A stretch of DNA of 64,000 nt from Plazaster borealis (GCA_021014325.1 CM037466.1:15526765-15590764); one strand, 5' to 3'. Shown: positions 40,463 to 54,100, numbered from the stretch's first letter. Notes: generated from the sequence alone by a model not told the origin. Made by a program: numbers and translations.

Positions 40463-43400
40463 CTACAAAAAGGAAAACCAAAACAAGACTATTCCTACAC
40501 TCTAAAGACACTCCCAGGTCAGAATGGAACCGGATTCTGGGTCCCAGTGGGCCTGACCCATTTCCGAGTCAGGCTGACTTGTTAGTGGTTACACAGTGGG
40601 ATTTTAAACCGGATTCTACGTCATTTGGACACTTTTTTGGGTCATACTGACCCAGAAATGGGTACGGCCCCATGGGACCAGGATCCGGCGGTTAATTTTT
40701 GGATTTTTAAAATTACGCATTTTTCTTATGCTATTATTATATTTTCCCAATCGTCGGTTGCCGGCAAATATTTTTTGTGAGGACAACTGAAACATTAATT
40801 ATTGAATCGGGATTTAAAGGCATCGTACACGTTTGGTAATTGTCAAAGACCGGTGTTCTCATTTGGTGTATCCCAACATATGCATAAAATAACAAGCCTG
40901 TGAAAATTTGGGCTCAATTGGTCATCGAAGTTGCAAGAAAAATGATGAAAGAAATAACACCCTTGTTGTACAAATTTGTGTGCTTTCAGATAGGAATAAA
41001 AACTTCTTGCAAGAAGTTTTTTATTATTTTTGTGAGAAATTACCTCTTTCTCAAAAACTACGTTACTTCAGAGGGAGTCGTTTCTCACAATGTTTTATAC
41101 TATCAACAGCTCTCTGTTGCTCGTTACCAGGTCAGTTTTTATGCTAGTATAATTTTGAGTAATTGCCATAAACGTGTACGATACTTTTAAGTGTTTCACG
41201 TGGATGGCTGTGTGAGATTGCAATTCCAGCTATGTCAATCCAGCTATGTTGTCATCTAACGGGAATGACAAACATTTGCTTTACATTTGTTTTGTTTTGT
41301 TTTTGTTTTTGTTTTTGTGAGTAACACTTGAAAACCTTTTGAAAACACTTCGTCATGTAGTTTTTGATATCTTAATCTCAGGCTGCTTATATAGCTAGTC
41401 GGACCTCAGTCCCCAAGCTAAGCTTCGAGACGCACTATTTACGCTGCTTTAATTTTGCCCCACTAATGTATATTTCAGTAAAAGTGAAAAGAAAAAACCC
41501 CACAAACAGTTCGAACTCTTCCCGCTCAAAGATGAGACCTTCTACATCAAAACACTTTCGGGGCCCTTCAGCGGGCCCCGAGATGCAAACTCGCACTTCC
41601 ATCATAATTCACCGAATAACTTTTTCCTTTTAATCAAATAGAATAGAAATATACTGCAAAAACGTGGGTTGTTAAATTGATTCTCTTGGTATGTGACAAT
41701 ATACCTATACGGTGTTAACTTCACAAACGATATAGCAATGGGGAAAATTAACACCATGTCGGTGTTGTCATACATGTAGATATCAAGAGACTAAATTTAA
41801 CACCCCAGTTTTTGCAGTGTATGAGAAAAAACACATACAAACTGTTCTAAATACTTTTGCTGAAAACATAGCCCGGAGAGGCTAAAATTACAGCGAAGAG
41901 GAGCATCGATGTTTGAAACAAATATCAATGACATCATGCCCTTACAGTTTGGCTCAGCGCGCTCGCGTTTACGAGCTCAATGTTCACCCATTTACCAAAA
42001 ACCCCACAGATCCATTCTTGACATTAAAATAAGTTGATAGGGCATAGTATAAGTAAATGTATATTAACTAATTATCACACAAACATTTCAAAACCATCCC
42101 CCACTTTTCAACAATTAACGTCAGTGGTTTACAAAAATGTATTCAAACACTAACCTGTATGGCAACGAGAACGGCGACAATCACAAGCTGAGCAGTCGAT
42201 CCAGTAAATCTTGGCGGTTTGGCGGACTTTTTGCTGCTATCAAAGATCCGGTAGATACGGTTTACCTTCAGACAGAACGGGGCGTACATGACGGTGAAGG
42301 ACATGACATAGAGGGTCTTGGCCAGGCCGCAGACACCTGGACTCGGTTGACAGAGAAGCGAGAACACGGCAACAAACGCCAGCGCGATTCCTACGATGTT
42401 GACGGCACTAAGTTCTCGGCTTGTTGCCTTGATCAGGGCGTGGTGACGGTGTCTGATCATACTATAGGATGTTAATGAACAGAGAAGTAATCCAATAGAA
42501 GACATGCTGACCAAAATGACTACCGGTGGATCACCCCAGCTTACGGCTTCCTTGGGGCGCTTACCACAAGTGAAATTATCGGTGGGCCATTCGTCGTCCT
42601 CGCAACTCGCACATTCACAGCATTCATCTCTTTGGCGCCTATATTTCAGACTACTGCTATTAACGGGACCCACAATTTCCAAAGCATGACATTTTATCCA
42701 ACATATAGAGATAGGAATCTTACTGATGTTCCCAGGCCACTGAATCAAAGATGTATTTATATCTAATGGCTCTGTGTCATCTAATCGCCAAGAACCAATC
42801 TCAACCATCTTCATCATACCACCAACCCACTGCTTGTTAAAAATTTCAAAGTGGCCAGAAACGGATCTGTTTTCGAATCGGAAAGCCCCCCTAGTCCCGG
42901 GAAAAGAAACACCTTTGACGTTGTCCTTAATGTTTTGGTCAAATTTGGGGTTTTTCATCAGACAGTCCGCGAGACCGTCCTTACGATCCTCCCGACCGTC
43001 CTTCCAATCCTCCAGACCGTCCTTAATTGTTGTATCCAGAGCGTATGCCATAGCTAAGACCGCGTCCATTACTGGAGCAAGAGTCGGAATTAGTGTGCTG
43101 AACCCTATTTTGCTTGATGTGTTGCAGATGTGTGAATTATTACAAAACTCACCAACCCAGGGGTTAGAAGTCTCGCTGGTACCCGAGATCAGAGAACGAA
43201 AGTGTTCTTCGAATTTCGTCAGCTCGGGGTTGTGATAATGTATGAATAATCCACCCAGGGCATTTTGGTTGTCTACTGTAAAGTCCTCTTCCCATAGGTT
43301 GCTTACGATCCATGTGACATTAGCCAAGAGTGGTATTGCCGTAGAGGCTGCGGATAAGACAGCATTAGCGGCCGATTGTGATGAACTCACCAGCACAGCC

Positions 43401-44209
43401 ACTTTGACTTGTTTTCCTCTCAACCCGTTCACTAAATATTTCAATTGCTCTTTTTGTTTGTCGTCATCATCATCTTCCACTTTACCTAGTTTGCGAATAC
43501 ACACCCCTTCTTGGAGGGCAAGGTCGATAACGTATTTCCCGAAACAGTCAGCTTCGTCGTTACCCGCAACTACCAGTGAGGAATGGTTCCACTTAAAGTT
43601 AACATGCAAATCAACAATGGCCCGTGCTTTTTGCCTATCAGACGGTATGGTAGTGAATAAATGCCCATCCTCTTCGTCTCCAAAGAGGTTGTAGCTGGTC
43701 ACATTATACGATATAACAGGTCTCTTGAAGAGCGTTGCTGTATTCAGCACCAACTTTGTTGAAGAAAGTGTTCCTGCGCCTACAATCCCAATGGCAACTA
43801 CACGTTCCGTTTTATTTGGGGGGCGTCCCGGAAGCTTGCAAGTCTTTTGAGAGTTGATATCTTGAGGATCTGGTTGAGCTCCTATGAAGAGTGACATAGA
43901 CTCCCCCAGTGCATAGTTCATCTCGGAACAGTCATCGTAGATTCGATACCCCAGTGTTATGTTGGGTAGAACGTGGTCATTTTGGTTGATAGCGTTCACG
44001 GCAAAGGCCATGGCTTCAGTCAACTGCAGGGCGGACACGGGGAGACGTTTCCCGCACTTATGTTCTTCTTTTTCAGTATGGAGGGAAAATATTCCCCCGA
44101 TGTATACGTCACCCCGGGTAGTATACATCGTACAGACTTCACTTGGTAAGTGCACACCACATGCAAAGTTGACAAAGAACAACAGGTTTATTAGGCAGAC
44201 TGGACCCAT
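39905..44209 (-). CDS. family C GPCR, metabotropic-glutamate-type (receptor A)
   Basis: Seven-helix receptor with a large extracellular ligand domain, joined from 44209-42155 and 40462-39905 (870 residues). Order: signal peptide (about 1-19), Venus flytrap domain (about 25-495, with LTEAMAFAVNAINQ, LPNITLGYRIYDDC and SSTKLVLNTATLFKRP), Cys-rich linker (about 499-545), seven helices from about 557 with IKATSRELS, KVNRIYRIF, RFTGSTAQLVIV, RNVPCNFNEARF and IPKLYAII. These are metabotropic glutamate receptor hallmarks. The linker has only seven Cys where the family has nine. In the ligand pocket, counterparts of the mGluR Ser and Thr that hold the amino-acid backbone seem present, but the Tyr of the YGE region is not, so the ligand is unknown. 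The only intron (phase 0, within TM4) sits where receptor B has one. A TATA-like tatattta lies about 70 bases upstream of the ATG. Convergent with the channel gene. Confidence 0.9.
40495..40700. other. intron segment with small inverted blocks
   Basis: GGGTCAnnnTGACCC-like pieces (gggcctgacccatttc, gggtcatactgacccagaaa) suggest a degraded palindromic element in the receptor A intron; ends not defined. Confidence 0.35.
40814..41190 (+). mobile_element. family I MITE in the receptor A intron
   Basis: TTAAAGGCATCGTACACGTT to acgtgtacgatacttttaa. Confidence 0.82.
41559..41580. repeat. perfect GC-rich hairpin
   Basis: CGGGGCCC and GGGCCCCG separated by six bases, eight pairs, in an AT-rich intron. 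Confidence 0.7.
41650..41822. mobile_element. MITE with inverted ends
   Basis: atactgcaaaaacgtgggtt at the left and cccagtttttgcagtgtat at the right are inverted; ttgattctcttgg faces tatcaagagacta. Confidence 0.75.
42155..44209 (-). CDS. receptor A exon 1: ligand domain to TM4
   Basis: 2055 bases, 685 codons, from the ATG at 44209-44207 to CAG before the donor gttagt. The whole ectodomain is intronless. Start chosen because a hydrophobic signal sequence (CLINLLFFVNFACG) follows at once. Confidence 0.9.
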
Positions 44210-44609
44210 AGTGGCTCACACTTTCGTCAGAAATCCGATAGAACAGAACCTCTTCAATGGTATTTTGTTATAATCATAAATATACCAACGTTTGAGTTTG
44301 ACGATACAACCGTTATCAAAGGTCTAACTGTTGGACATTGCTGCCGAATGAAGCAATGCTCGAATAGACAAGGCACTCAGCTTTTTTCCTCACCACGCCA
44401 TGTGACGAGTTAACCTATTTATGTCATCGAATTAATCAAACTCCGCCCTCTCCGATCGCAACAGAGTATTTATTCACTGTCAAATAATGTAGTATAGTTG
44501 TTTAGTCTGCCGTTCGGAAAACGTTACCAAGGTTACTGTAAATTATTATAATTATTAAGTTGTTGATGGTCGATGTCCTTGTAGGTACCCGTAGTACATT
44601 AAGAATTGC

Positions 44610-45740
44610 TTCCAAGAGACTTCGTCTTTTTTCGTAATTGTTTTTTCTAAGATCTTTTCACGACCATTTTTAGAATTGATCATAAAAATACAGATGGGAG
44701 CCTGATAAGTTAGCACAAAAATATGAAAACATTTATAGGCCTAGTGAAAATAATGCAAATAATCACATTATTATCTTGATAAATTTAAAGAGGTGAAAAT
44801 AAATTGACTTTATGTCAAGTGAAGTCTGCTCAGCAGTTCCGGCCTGTACGTAAACAAACACAAATCACATAGATTTGTATCGAACCAGCGACCTCCAGGT
44901 TACCGTCCGGGCGCTTTGGTTTAATGGAAACTTAACTACAAATTGTGTTAACCGCCATTTTGTTTCTCACACCGTTCAAATCAGTCTGGTTCCATTTTGC
45001 TTTATTGATAATCAAAATTAAGTTGTGTTAGAGTAGACAAGTAACACGACAGACATGCCAACATTAACTAAGTGTACTTTCACAATTTTTTCTGACATTT
45101 TTGTTTTCAGTTACTGAGTGTTTATTTAACAAATTGTAGATATACACCAATCCTTCGCCGATCTTGAACTCTTGGTGGCAGCAGAAACGCCTCCATTACT
45201 GCGGTGGTACCTGGGTGGTACTGTGCTGCCTATCGATGAGCTTAAGGGCTGGGCTACACTAGTTAATTTATAAATGGTTATATGTAAATAATGGTTGTTT
45301 ATAAATAATAGTTACATAAGTGGCAAGGTCGTACCACCGCAGTACCACCGCAGTTTGTCTGCTGCCACCAAGAGTTCAAGATCGGTGAAGGATTGGTGTA
45401 TACTTGAAGACGAAATGATTAAATACATCTAACATTATGATATATAATTTTGCGTATTAAAAACACAATTACACCTTGAAAAACGCGACACAAGCAGTGG
45501 AATTGAAATATTTAAAAAGGAAAGCTAAATACTTCAATAATTCAAAGATCATCTTTTTTTTATGATGAACCAGTCGACATCACCATAATTTCGCATTTCC
45601 TATCCTTGCATTATAACGCGTGGGCCACATTTAACTGCATGGTCTTCGTGCATGTTGATCTTGTAATATCATGATCATGGCCAACTAATGGCAGCACACA
45701 CTCCAAAGATAAAATGGTAAAATGGGTCTCTAAATAAATA
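44610..45740 (+). repeat. segmental duplicate of 34775-36500, upstream of receptor A
   Basis: Begins about 400 bases upstream of the receptor A start codon. Shares the block order given for the other copy; interrupted by the foldback at 45141-45402, which the other copy lacks. Confidence 0.75.
45141..45402. mobile_element. foldback MITE with empty site in the duplicate
   Basis: Arms TATACACCAATCCTTCGCCG...GGTGGTAC and their inverted partner (gtaccaccgcag... ggattggtgtata) exceed 50 bases. The partner region at about 35605 runs on without it. Confidence 0.85.
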
Positions 45741-46199
45741 ATAAAATTATGTGGAGAGAAGCTTTTATGTTTAGGTTGAGGCATATTGCTGTTTGGTTCC
45801 ATTTTATATTCTCATATCGAGAATACCTCCTATCAGTAATTAGTAGTTGGTTGTTTTGAGGAGATGAGTATTTTTTTTACCCTAGGCTCAGTCTGTTGTC
45901 GGTTTTTATTTGTTCTAGGGTATTTTCCAGTTTATTTTATTTACTGCTGTCTCGGAAAAGTTCCTTTTAGTTTTCTTTGTTTTTCTTTATCTTTTTTATG
46001 CGCTGTATTGAAAGTGTATAGCAGTGAGTATTCTTTAATGTCATTGCTACTTAAACAAAATAGCCCATTGTTTTAAATGTCCTTGTGCATTTTACTTTAC
46101 TACAAGACATTCAAAGTAGGTCTACAGCTGCTCTCTGCTCAAGTCATTCGTGATTATATATGCACCATTGCTTTTCTAAGTCTAAAAAAATGATTTAAA
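45741..46199. other. intergenic, nothing recognised
   Basis: T-rich DNA between the receptors; no gene or bounded repeat. Confidence 0.4.
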
Positions 46200-46640
46200 A
46201 TAAAGTCGATTAAAATTGATACATTTTAGGCTGGATTTAGGCAAAACTATAGCTCAATTTTCTTCGTCCTCTTCATCATCCACTTCTGTACATATTGCTC
46301 TTTCCCTTGATTGCTCTCTATGATGAATACATAATTTGTAACATCTTTTAAAATGGATACATTATGGCAAAATTATAGCTCAATTTTCTTTGTCCTCTTC
46401 ATCATCCTCTTCTGTACATATTGCTCACTCCCTTGATTGCTCGCTATGTTGAATAAATAACTTGTAAAATCTTTTAAAATTTATACAATTTAGGCTGCAT
46501 TTAGTCAAAATTATATAGCTCAATTTTCTTCGTCCTCTTCATTATCCTCTTCTGTATATATTACTCACTCCCTTGTTTGCTCACTATGTTTAATAAATAA
46601 CTTGTACTTTTGTTCATTAAAGTGACATAATCGTTGATTT
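46200..46640. repeat. three tandem repeats of about 126-140 bases
   Basis: agctcaattttctt followed by gtcctcttcatcatcc and catattgct recurs at 46251, 46377 and 46517, with aaataacttgtaaaatcttt between. Confidence 0.85.
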
Positions 46641-47206
46641 GAAATGAATATTATTTTCATTAAACAGTCAAAAACAGTTGTCCCTTCCTTTGCTCTTGTT
46701 GAGTTTACATAATTATAGAGTTTAAACTTAGTTCAATTCTGGACATTTTATTTGTGGTTTGTTTTTATAACCATGCAGCCCAATGATACAGAGTGATTGG
46801 AAGTGTAGCAATGATATTTAAAACGAATGATTATAACCTTTCATATTTGGTACAAGCCCTGACCTCAGAAAAAAATCTTTGAGGAAAAAAGTAACGAATT
46901 GTTGTTCTACAATATAACACTCAGCTCGCGATTTTTCCTTTTGTAGAAAAATGATATTTCTTGTAATATAATTTTCTTGTATTTTTATAAATTATGCTGT
47001 TTCCATTGATATTATAGTAAACAGCGTTCGACGATTACCATTGCGCGACCAAAAACGTGGAGGACGCACGCGCACAAGCAAAAATTACCTGCTAAACTAG
47101 GCTATGTGGAATACGCTTGAAGTAAGCGCGAAATTCCCTGCTTCCGTAAGCGCCGATTCTTTGCTTACGGTAAGCAGAGCCAATAATTTGGGCAGTGGGC
47201 TCAATT
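46641..47206. other. intergenic, nothing recognised
   Basis: No gene or bounded repeat; a short CpG-bearing part at 47030-47180 is unexplained. Confidence 0.4.
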
Positions 47207-47390
47207 TCATAGAGCTGCTGAGGCAGAAAATATGGTTTAAAAAGTTTCTGCTAAGCAAGAATTAGCAGGATACCAGTCACAGATTATACATAAAAAATGG
47301 AATTTTGGCTGGTAACCGTATTTTGGTAAGCATAATTTTGTTGTGCTTAGCTACCTTTTGTGCTTAAGCAGCTCTATGAAATTGGGCCCT
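47207..47390. mobile_element. family II MITE
   Basis: gggctcaatttcatagagct to agctctatgaaattgggccc; 134 bases from the receptor B stop codon, so possibly in its 3' untranslated region. Confidence 0.8.
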
Positions 47391-47523
47391 GGTCTATAAT
47401 GGATAAATGGATATGTCATAATAATACTACAGTATTTAATAGTTAGTTGCTATTCTATCCAATCATTACTTTAGAACAATTGCACAATGCTGTCCACCAG
47501 GCACAGCCTAAGCAACGTACCGT

Positions 47524-48117
47524 TCACAATGCGTCTTCAGCCAACCGACTTGCATTGCTCCGACTCATTCCATGTGAGTCCACCCTTGTAGTCATTGGGT
47601 GTACTTTATTAACGGCACTACAACCACCTGCCGTAGATCTGTTATCGCCCAAGCAACTGAGCATCATGCGCCTCGGTTCAACCACTTGTTCTTTCCCGCC
47701 CTGTTTGTCAACTTTATTAAAAATAATCGCATACAGCGTGGATATGTAGACGAGAATGAGCGTGACGTAGCCATTAGTTATTGGTATTATTGTAACGGAA
47801 ACTCCTATCATAATCGCCCGGCTTGCCGTGAAATACATCGGCACGGCAGCTACGATCGGCAACAGTGTGGTATAAACGCTGGCCACGTAGAACCGTGCCT
47901 CGTTGAAGTTACCGGGGACGTTACGGGCCTTGTAAGCGTAGATGCAACAAGCGGCGAGGAGGACTGTGTTGTAGCACATGGGGGCGACGAATCTGGTGTC
48001 AAGGTTGCAGAAAATTTCCAGGTGTCTCTGTTCGGACTCCGTAGCTGCAAGAGGCAAGGTTTTCACACTGTCCGCAGTGTTAGGGCGTACAAACGCAGTG
48101 ATGAGGATAATAACCAA
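47524..48117 (-). CDS. receptor B exon 2: TM4 to C-terminal tail
   Basis: 594 bases after the acceptor tttgacag; first codon TTG, reading LVIILITAFVRPNTAD. Holds IFCNLD, RNVPGNFNEARF, the YVTLILVYISTLYAII helix and a tail with several Ser and Arg residues. Stop at 47526-47524. Confidence 0.9.
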   Translation of the reverse strand: MVIILITAFVRPNTADSVKTLPLAATESEQRHLEIFCNLDTRFVAPMCYNTVLLAACCIYAYKARNVPGNFNEARFYVASVYTTLLPIVAAVPMYFTASRAIMIGVSVTIIPITNGYVTLILVYISTLYAIIFNKVDKQGGKEQVVEPRRMMLSCLGDNRSTAGGCSAVNKVHPMTTRVDSHGMSRSNASRLAEDAL

Positions 48118-51100
48118 CTGTCAAATACAAAATACAAAATAGAGAGAGCAAAATCTTTTAAAGTTATAAAAAATGAAGAGATCAAGAAATTTCTTTCCAT
48201 CTATTCACCAGTTCAATTATTATTTTGTAAGATGCTATTTTATTTCTTATCATTTTATATGTCAATGAATGACTGATTAGAGAGCAATAAAATGTTATCC
48301 CCGATATTAAAAAAAAACCCACTAACACAATACATTTAGTCAAAGGATTTTTCTAAGAAAAATTTCACAGAGATATTATAACAAAATTCTTTCCAAATGT
48401 GTTTTCTGTAAACAAAGACAACTGGGTGAGTATTACCCCTTGCACAAACGTCACATGCGGCAACTGTCTGCCACGCCCGCCTTTTTGTGAGTCAAAATGC
48501 ATAACAGACCCCTTTCATTGGCCGCCATCTTTGATGACAAACGATGGAAACGTGCACGCACCGTACGCGCTGCGCACGACTCTTGGCCAATGGTAGCTCT
48601 TCGTGCACTTTTCATCAGCGATGGTAGCCAATGCAAGGGATTTAATTATGGTAAACGTGTTCACGCCCCGCTACCTAAAATGCGCACTACACTGTAGAAC
48701 ACACGGGGAAATTAACTCCCAAAATGACGCAACCAAGATTGACGTCAGGTGATTTGCGTTAAAACTGTTTCGTTAACGCATGCGCGCATCTGCAATCCAT
48801 GGAATAATTTACAAGTTTGTATACACTGCGCAAGTTGAAAACGAGAAAACAACCCGAACGAAGAATATAATTTTCTATGAAATGAAATCTTCCTTTCAAA
48901 TTATTTATACACAAGTTTTGAAAATAAAAAATTCCCACAGTAATTTATTATTCACGCCAAAATTTGTGCGACCATTATACAGATTAAAAATTATAATGAT
49001 ATGACGTCAGTTTGGCAAAAATTAATTATAATGGTATGGACGTCAATTTGGCAAAATTCTTAATTGTTTGCGAGTAACCGGAAACGGAGGTCAAGTCTTA
49101 TTACTGGGTTGTCTTTGTTGATTTATTAAAACTATTTTACTTTGTTAATATATTTCATGGCTAAAATTTACTTTCTCAACAACAAAATATGATATAATAT
49201 TGTTATTGCCATAAAGTACGTTAAGCTAAAGTATTTGAAGAAACAGAATCGCGCACGTAAAACTCAATAATGGTTGGGACCAACTTGGTTCCGGAAGTTG
49301 AAAACGCACGAGACTTGCACATTCTATAGCCTTTACACGAGACTGCCTACATTTCGCAGCCATGCGAAGGCGTCAAGCTGCCACAACACTTAATAAGAAT
49401 AAGCATTTGACGTTCGTTTTTCAAACAATGACTAATATTTAACCTAAAAATCAAAGTTATATACGTGTGGAGTCAATGATAATGTGTCTTGCAAACTGAA
49501 TGGTTTGAACAAACAATCAATCCAACAAAGATGTTTTACTTGAAGTAGGCCTAATTGAATCTTTTGAGTATAGCGATAACTCAGGAACAAGAGGTTACTT
49601 GCTACATTTATTTTATAGAGCTATCCGAACATGACTACCTATGATTTTTGTTTTACAGGATAGCTTTTTGGTTATCGTTTTTGTGCAAAGTAGACGGTTG
49701 AACAATTAAGTGTTTCTATAAATACAAGGTACACAGAGCGCCGACAGTCTGTGACATGTGCTATTAACTGTAAGGTATAAATGAACGCAACACACAAATT
49801 TAATTACACCAAGATTTTAAGTTGAGTAGATTTACCTTGTCATCAATGACAATCTATGTACTGCGGCTATTATGCCAGACATGGTTTATATTTAATAGAA
49901 ACGTTGATGCTGTAGGCCTATAAATTCAATTGGTTCACCAATCTCTGTCCTGGGTGATGTTTTAAAAGGAATCCATCAAAAAATCAACTGTCATATTTAA
50001 AAGCTACAGTTTTGTGTCAGTTTGTTTAATTCTGAAATGGTGAGTGACAGCCAATATGTTGAAAGTGTACGGGTAGCGAAAGCTCCCAGTGGGGTACGTA
50101 CATGTATTAAGGATTTGGAGACCAGGGCGGGTCGATGTTTGTTTACTAGTTAATTGGCTTGCAAGTCAATACAGATATTTCGTTGAATTCACAAGTCTAT
50201 TGCAGCAGTTTTGCTTACGCAACTGGTACTGCACTTTATCTTGATTCAAGTATTCTAGTAGTAGCAGTTTGTAAACATTACTGATGCTGCACATTATCTT
50301 GATTCAAAGAGAGTAAACATACCAGTATAGTAGCAGTAAATGATTTGCCAAGGTCGTTAATGTCGTACGGTACCTTATCTTAACTTAAAGGCCCTGTACA
50401 CTATTGGTAACATCGAAAAACGTAAATGTTCACAGATTCAAACATAACTCACATGATATGAAAGTAAGTAATGGTAGAAAGGGTTCCTTAAAATGTTTCT
50501 GCCTAAAATGCTATCGTTTCTGAGAAATGAGTAAAACAATAGTTTTTATCACGCGTAATAATAAACTCGATGTTTGAAAAACAGAAAACTCATAAGGTCT
50601 CTTTTCACTATTTTCTCGTGACCTCGATGACCAATCGAGCTCAAATTTTCACAGGTTTGTTATTTCATGTATATGGTTAATCACATAAAATATGAACTTC
50701 ATTTGCGACTGTTTTTCAGCTCTACCAATCCTGTATAATACCTTTAAAGAGACCTTATGTTGATTCAAGTATTCTAGTAGTAGCAGTTTGTAAAGGCATT
50801 ACTGATGCTGCACATTATCTTGATTCAAAGAGAGTAAACATACCAGTATATAGTGTATAGCAGTAAATGATTTGCCAAGGTCGTTAATGTCGTACGGTAC
50901 CTTATCTTAACTTAAATAGATAAGTAATACCAGTAAATGGTTTGTCAAGGTGGTTAATTTCGTACCTTATCTTGGTCCAAATACAGTAAGTAGTATGTAT
51001 CAGTTTGCAAACATCACTAATGCTTCACATTATACTAGTAGTAGCAAATATGTCGGAATCCATAAAGATTTAAATTAATACTAATCTAAAAACCCTATAA

Positions 51101-54100
51101 CATTATCATAATTGAACCACCACCACAAAGAAAGTCAATTAGCGGCTTATTGGAATTCAACCATAGTTCAACCTACGGAGCCTATACACAGAAGGGTATC
51201 CAAAGGGCAACCTGTCGGCCTACCTAAAGGGATTGTTTACATTTGGTAAGTGGGACCCACTGTTTGTTTCAACCATACATATTTGTAAATATATACCATA
51301 AAACTAACCCGTGAAAATGTCATTCAAAATGTGATAGCGTTTTTGAGATATTGCCGAAAATCTGGAGCGGTTATGTCCACGCAGGAAGAATAATCTGCAA
51401 TTGGAATACACTATCTGAGAAACGTTACTGCAGTAACGCTTCTTATATTCAAATTTTGGGGGATGAAAAGTAATATCTTTTTTCATACCCGCAGTACTTC
51501 GAAGTGAAAAGTTTCTCAAAATGCATTATACTATCCAAAGCTGCTGTTACTTCTTACCAAGTAAGGTTTTATTGCAGTTAATTTTCAGAGTCGATACCAA
51601 ACGTATAAAGACCCTGAATAGTTAATGCATCAATGGGTGAATAACTTTTACTTTGACAAACATTAAAACCCAAATAACCTTCAACGGTTCCTTCAGCAAG
51701 CATACTGCTATTAAATAATGCATTTATTAATGACAAGTTGAAACAAAGGTGAATTATTAAAAATACTTTGTACAGAGGGCGCTAGGCACCTTTCCATTAT
51801 TAAAAGATAGCTCTTTTGAGATTGTGTACGTTAGACACAAAGTATCCTTGTTACATACCACGATTTGTCCTGGTAGGCAAGATGACACACTGCTACACAA
51901 CCATATCAAGAAATTGTACAAAATAACAGCTCAACAAATTTTGAGAGGTGCTTCCTTTCATTTCGACAACTCTATTAAAACTGTAAAGTGCAATGGCCAT
52001 GAAATGATATGTTCTTTCCTTGAGCTGTGTACAAATTGTTACTGAAGGAAATCCTGGCTCTGTGACTCTTTTGTAATGTTGTGATGTCACAGGTTACTCG
52101 TCCATACACGAGAAAATGACTGGATGTGTAATATCTTTTGATTTCTGCGCAGATTTCTGCAACTTTTGCAGGCAATCCGAAGTACCAGATCGCAGCAGTT
52201 ATAAGCTGTACTTCATCTTGATTCAAAGAGAGTAAGGAAACTGGTAGAAGATCTGTCATAACCTTCAAAGAAAGTAAAACCAGTGAACTTATGACAATTG
52301 CCCAATAAATAATGAAGTAACTAAATGGCTATTTACATTGGCCACGGGTAGATTTACCTACCAAGCCTATACACAGAAGTTCCCATTCAGTCAACATAAC
52401 GTCGGCTCAGTGCAATTTCATACTCGTAATGATCAAAAGGTCATAAAATGAAAAATGCGTATAAATTTGAAGAATAATTTTTGTTTTAATCAACAAATTA
52501 TTGTTTTACATATATTAGTTTCTTTTAGCCAAACAAATACTCTGAAGACCACTCTCGATCAATAAATCTCATTTACCAGGAGCTCCAAAATATTGAGAAA
52601 AAAAATTATGAAATCATGCAAACTACACTAATGACCGAGCAGAGCAGACCATAAGTGCCCCATTAGTCCTAAAGACCACTGAAGTGGCTGGCAAACATTA
52701 CCCTCACATTCCCTCCTAATGCCGTCCATTTACTCATCAAATCAAGATAACATCCGGCACTTACCTCGCGCGGAGTACCAGGCACCCATTGATCAAACCC
52801 CAGAAGATCCATCTGACCATCAAAACTTATGTTCAATTCAATTCAATTCAAACTCACGTTTGTGTCCATACTTCATGAAAATGTCTAAACAATACATAAC
52901 CAAGAACTGAAATTAAGAAGTGAATCCACCACCCTTTGATTTGCAAGATTTTGTTTCTTTAAGATGTAAACCGCAATGTACGAGCACAGGTTCCTGAACA
53001 ATGTTAAATTTTCTCCTTCTTGTGTATCAGTCTCTCCATGGCACAGCACCAACATACATCCAGAGCCTGATACATCTTCATGCACCACCCAGGCAGCTCA
53101 GATCATCTGACACCAAACTTCTTAACATTCCACGTACATGCCACTCATGGGGAACCCGATCCTTCTCACACTCTGGCCCATCACTATATGGAACGAACCC
53201 CCCCCCCCAATCTACGACAAGTCACTACATATACAAGCTTCAAAACTCATTTGAAAACTTATTTTTTGTGCTTAAATTTTCATCTTTGTAACTCTTTGTA
53301 GGCCCACTTGTTTCTGCATCTCTCCTGCGCCAGTGTCTTTTAGACAGAAATGGCGCATTATAAATGGCCACTACAATAATACACGCTGGACCTGCAATGT
53401 TAGTTATGAATTCAGCTTAAAATATAAATGGAATCTATCTGTCTTCTCATCAAGTAATAATAAAATATGGACCTCTAAAAGAGACAAGCAAAACATGGAA
53501 GAAACTTGATCTTTTTTTGCATAACAAAGTGGAGATTTATTGTGTGCTGGGTTTATTTTACCTATACTTATACGACTTAAAAGTCTTATAAAAAAGTTGG
53601 GACATTTTGGTATAACCAACTCACCTGAATGGTTATCAGCACTGCCACGATCACCAACTGTGAGATGGGGCCTGTGAACCGTGGACGCTTGACGGTCTTA
53701 CTGCTGCTCTCGAAGATCCTGTAGATGCGATTGACTTTGAGCAGCAGAGGGGCGTACATGAGGGTAAAGGAGAGGGCGTACAGGCTCTTAGCAACCCCGC
53801 AGATTCCATCAGTCGGTGGCAGGAGAAGAGGAAACACCGAAACAAAAGCTAGAACGAGTCCAATGATGTTAACCGCGCTGAGTTCTCGACTCGTTGCCTT
53901 GATCAGGGCGTGGTGACGGTACCTGATTATACCGCAGGATGTCACTCCACAAAGGAGAAGACCTAAAGAAGTCAATGAAATCAACACTATCGCATGAGGT
54001 TCATCCCAAGTGATGGACTTTTGATCAAGGTCTACACAAACAGTGAAGTTTTCATTGGGTTTCTTTCTTATGTCACATTCCGTGCACTTGTGCCCGTTTA

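Noticed and set aside
42504..43694. Plus-strand open frames opposite receptor A
   Set aside because: Shadows of the receptor exon; no protein family and no splice logic.
47599..48276. 225-codon plus-strand frame opposite receptor B exon 2
   Set aside because: Antisense to a well-supported exon and continues into its intron; no family similarity.
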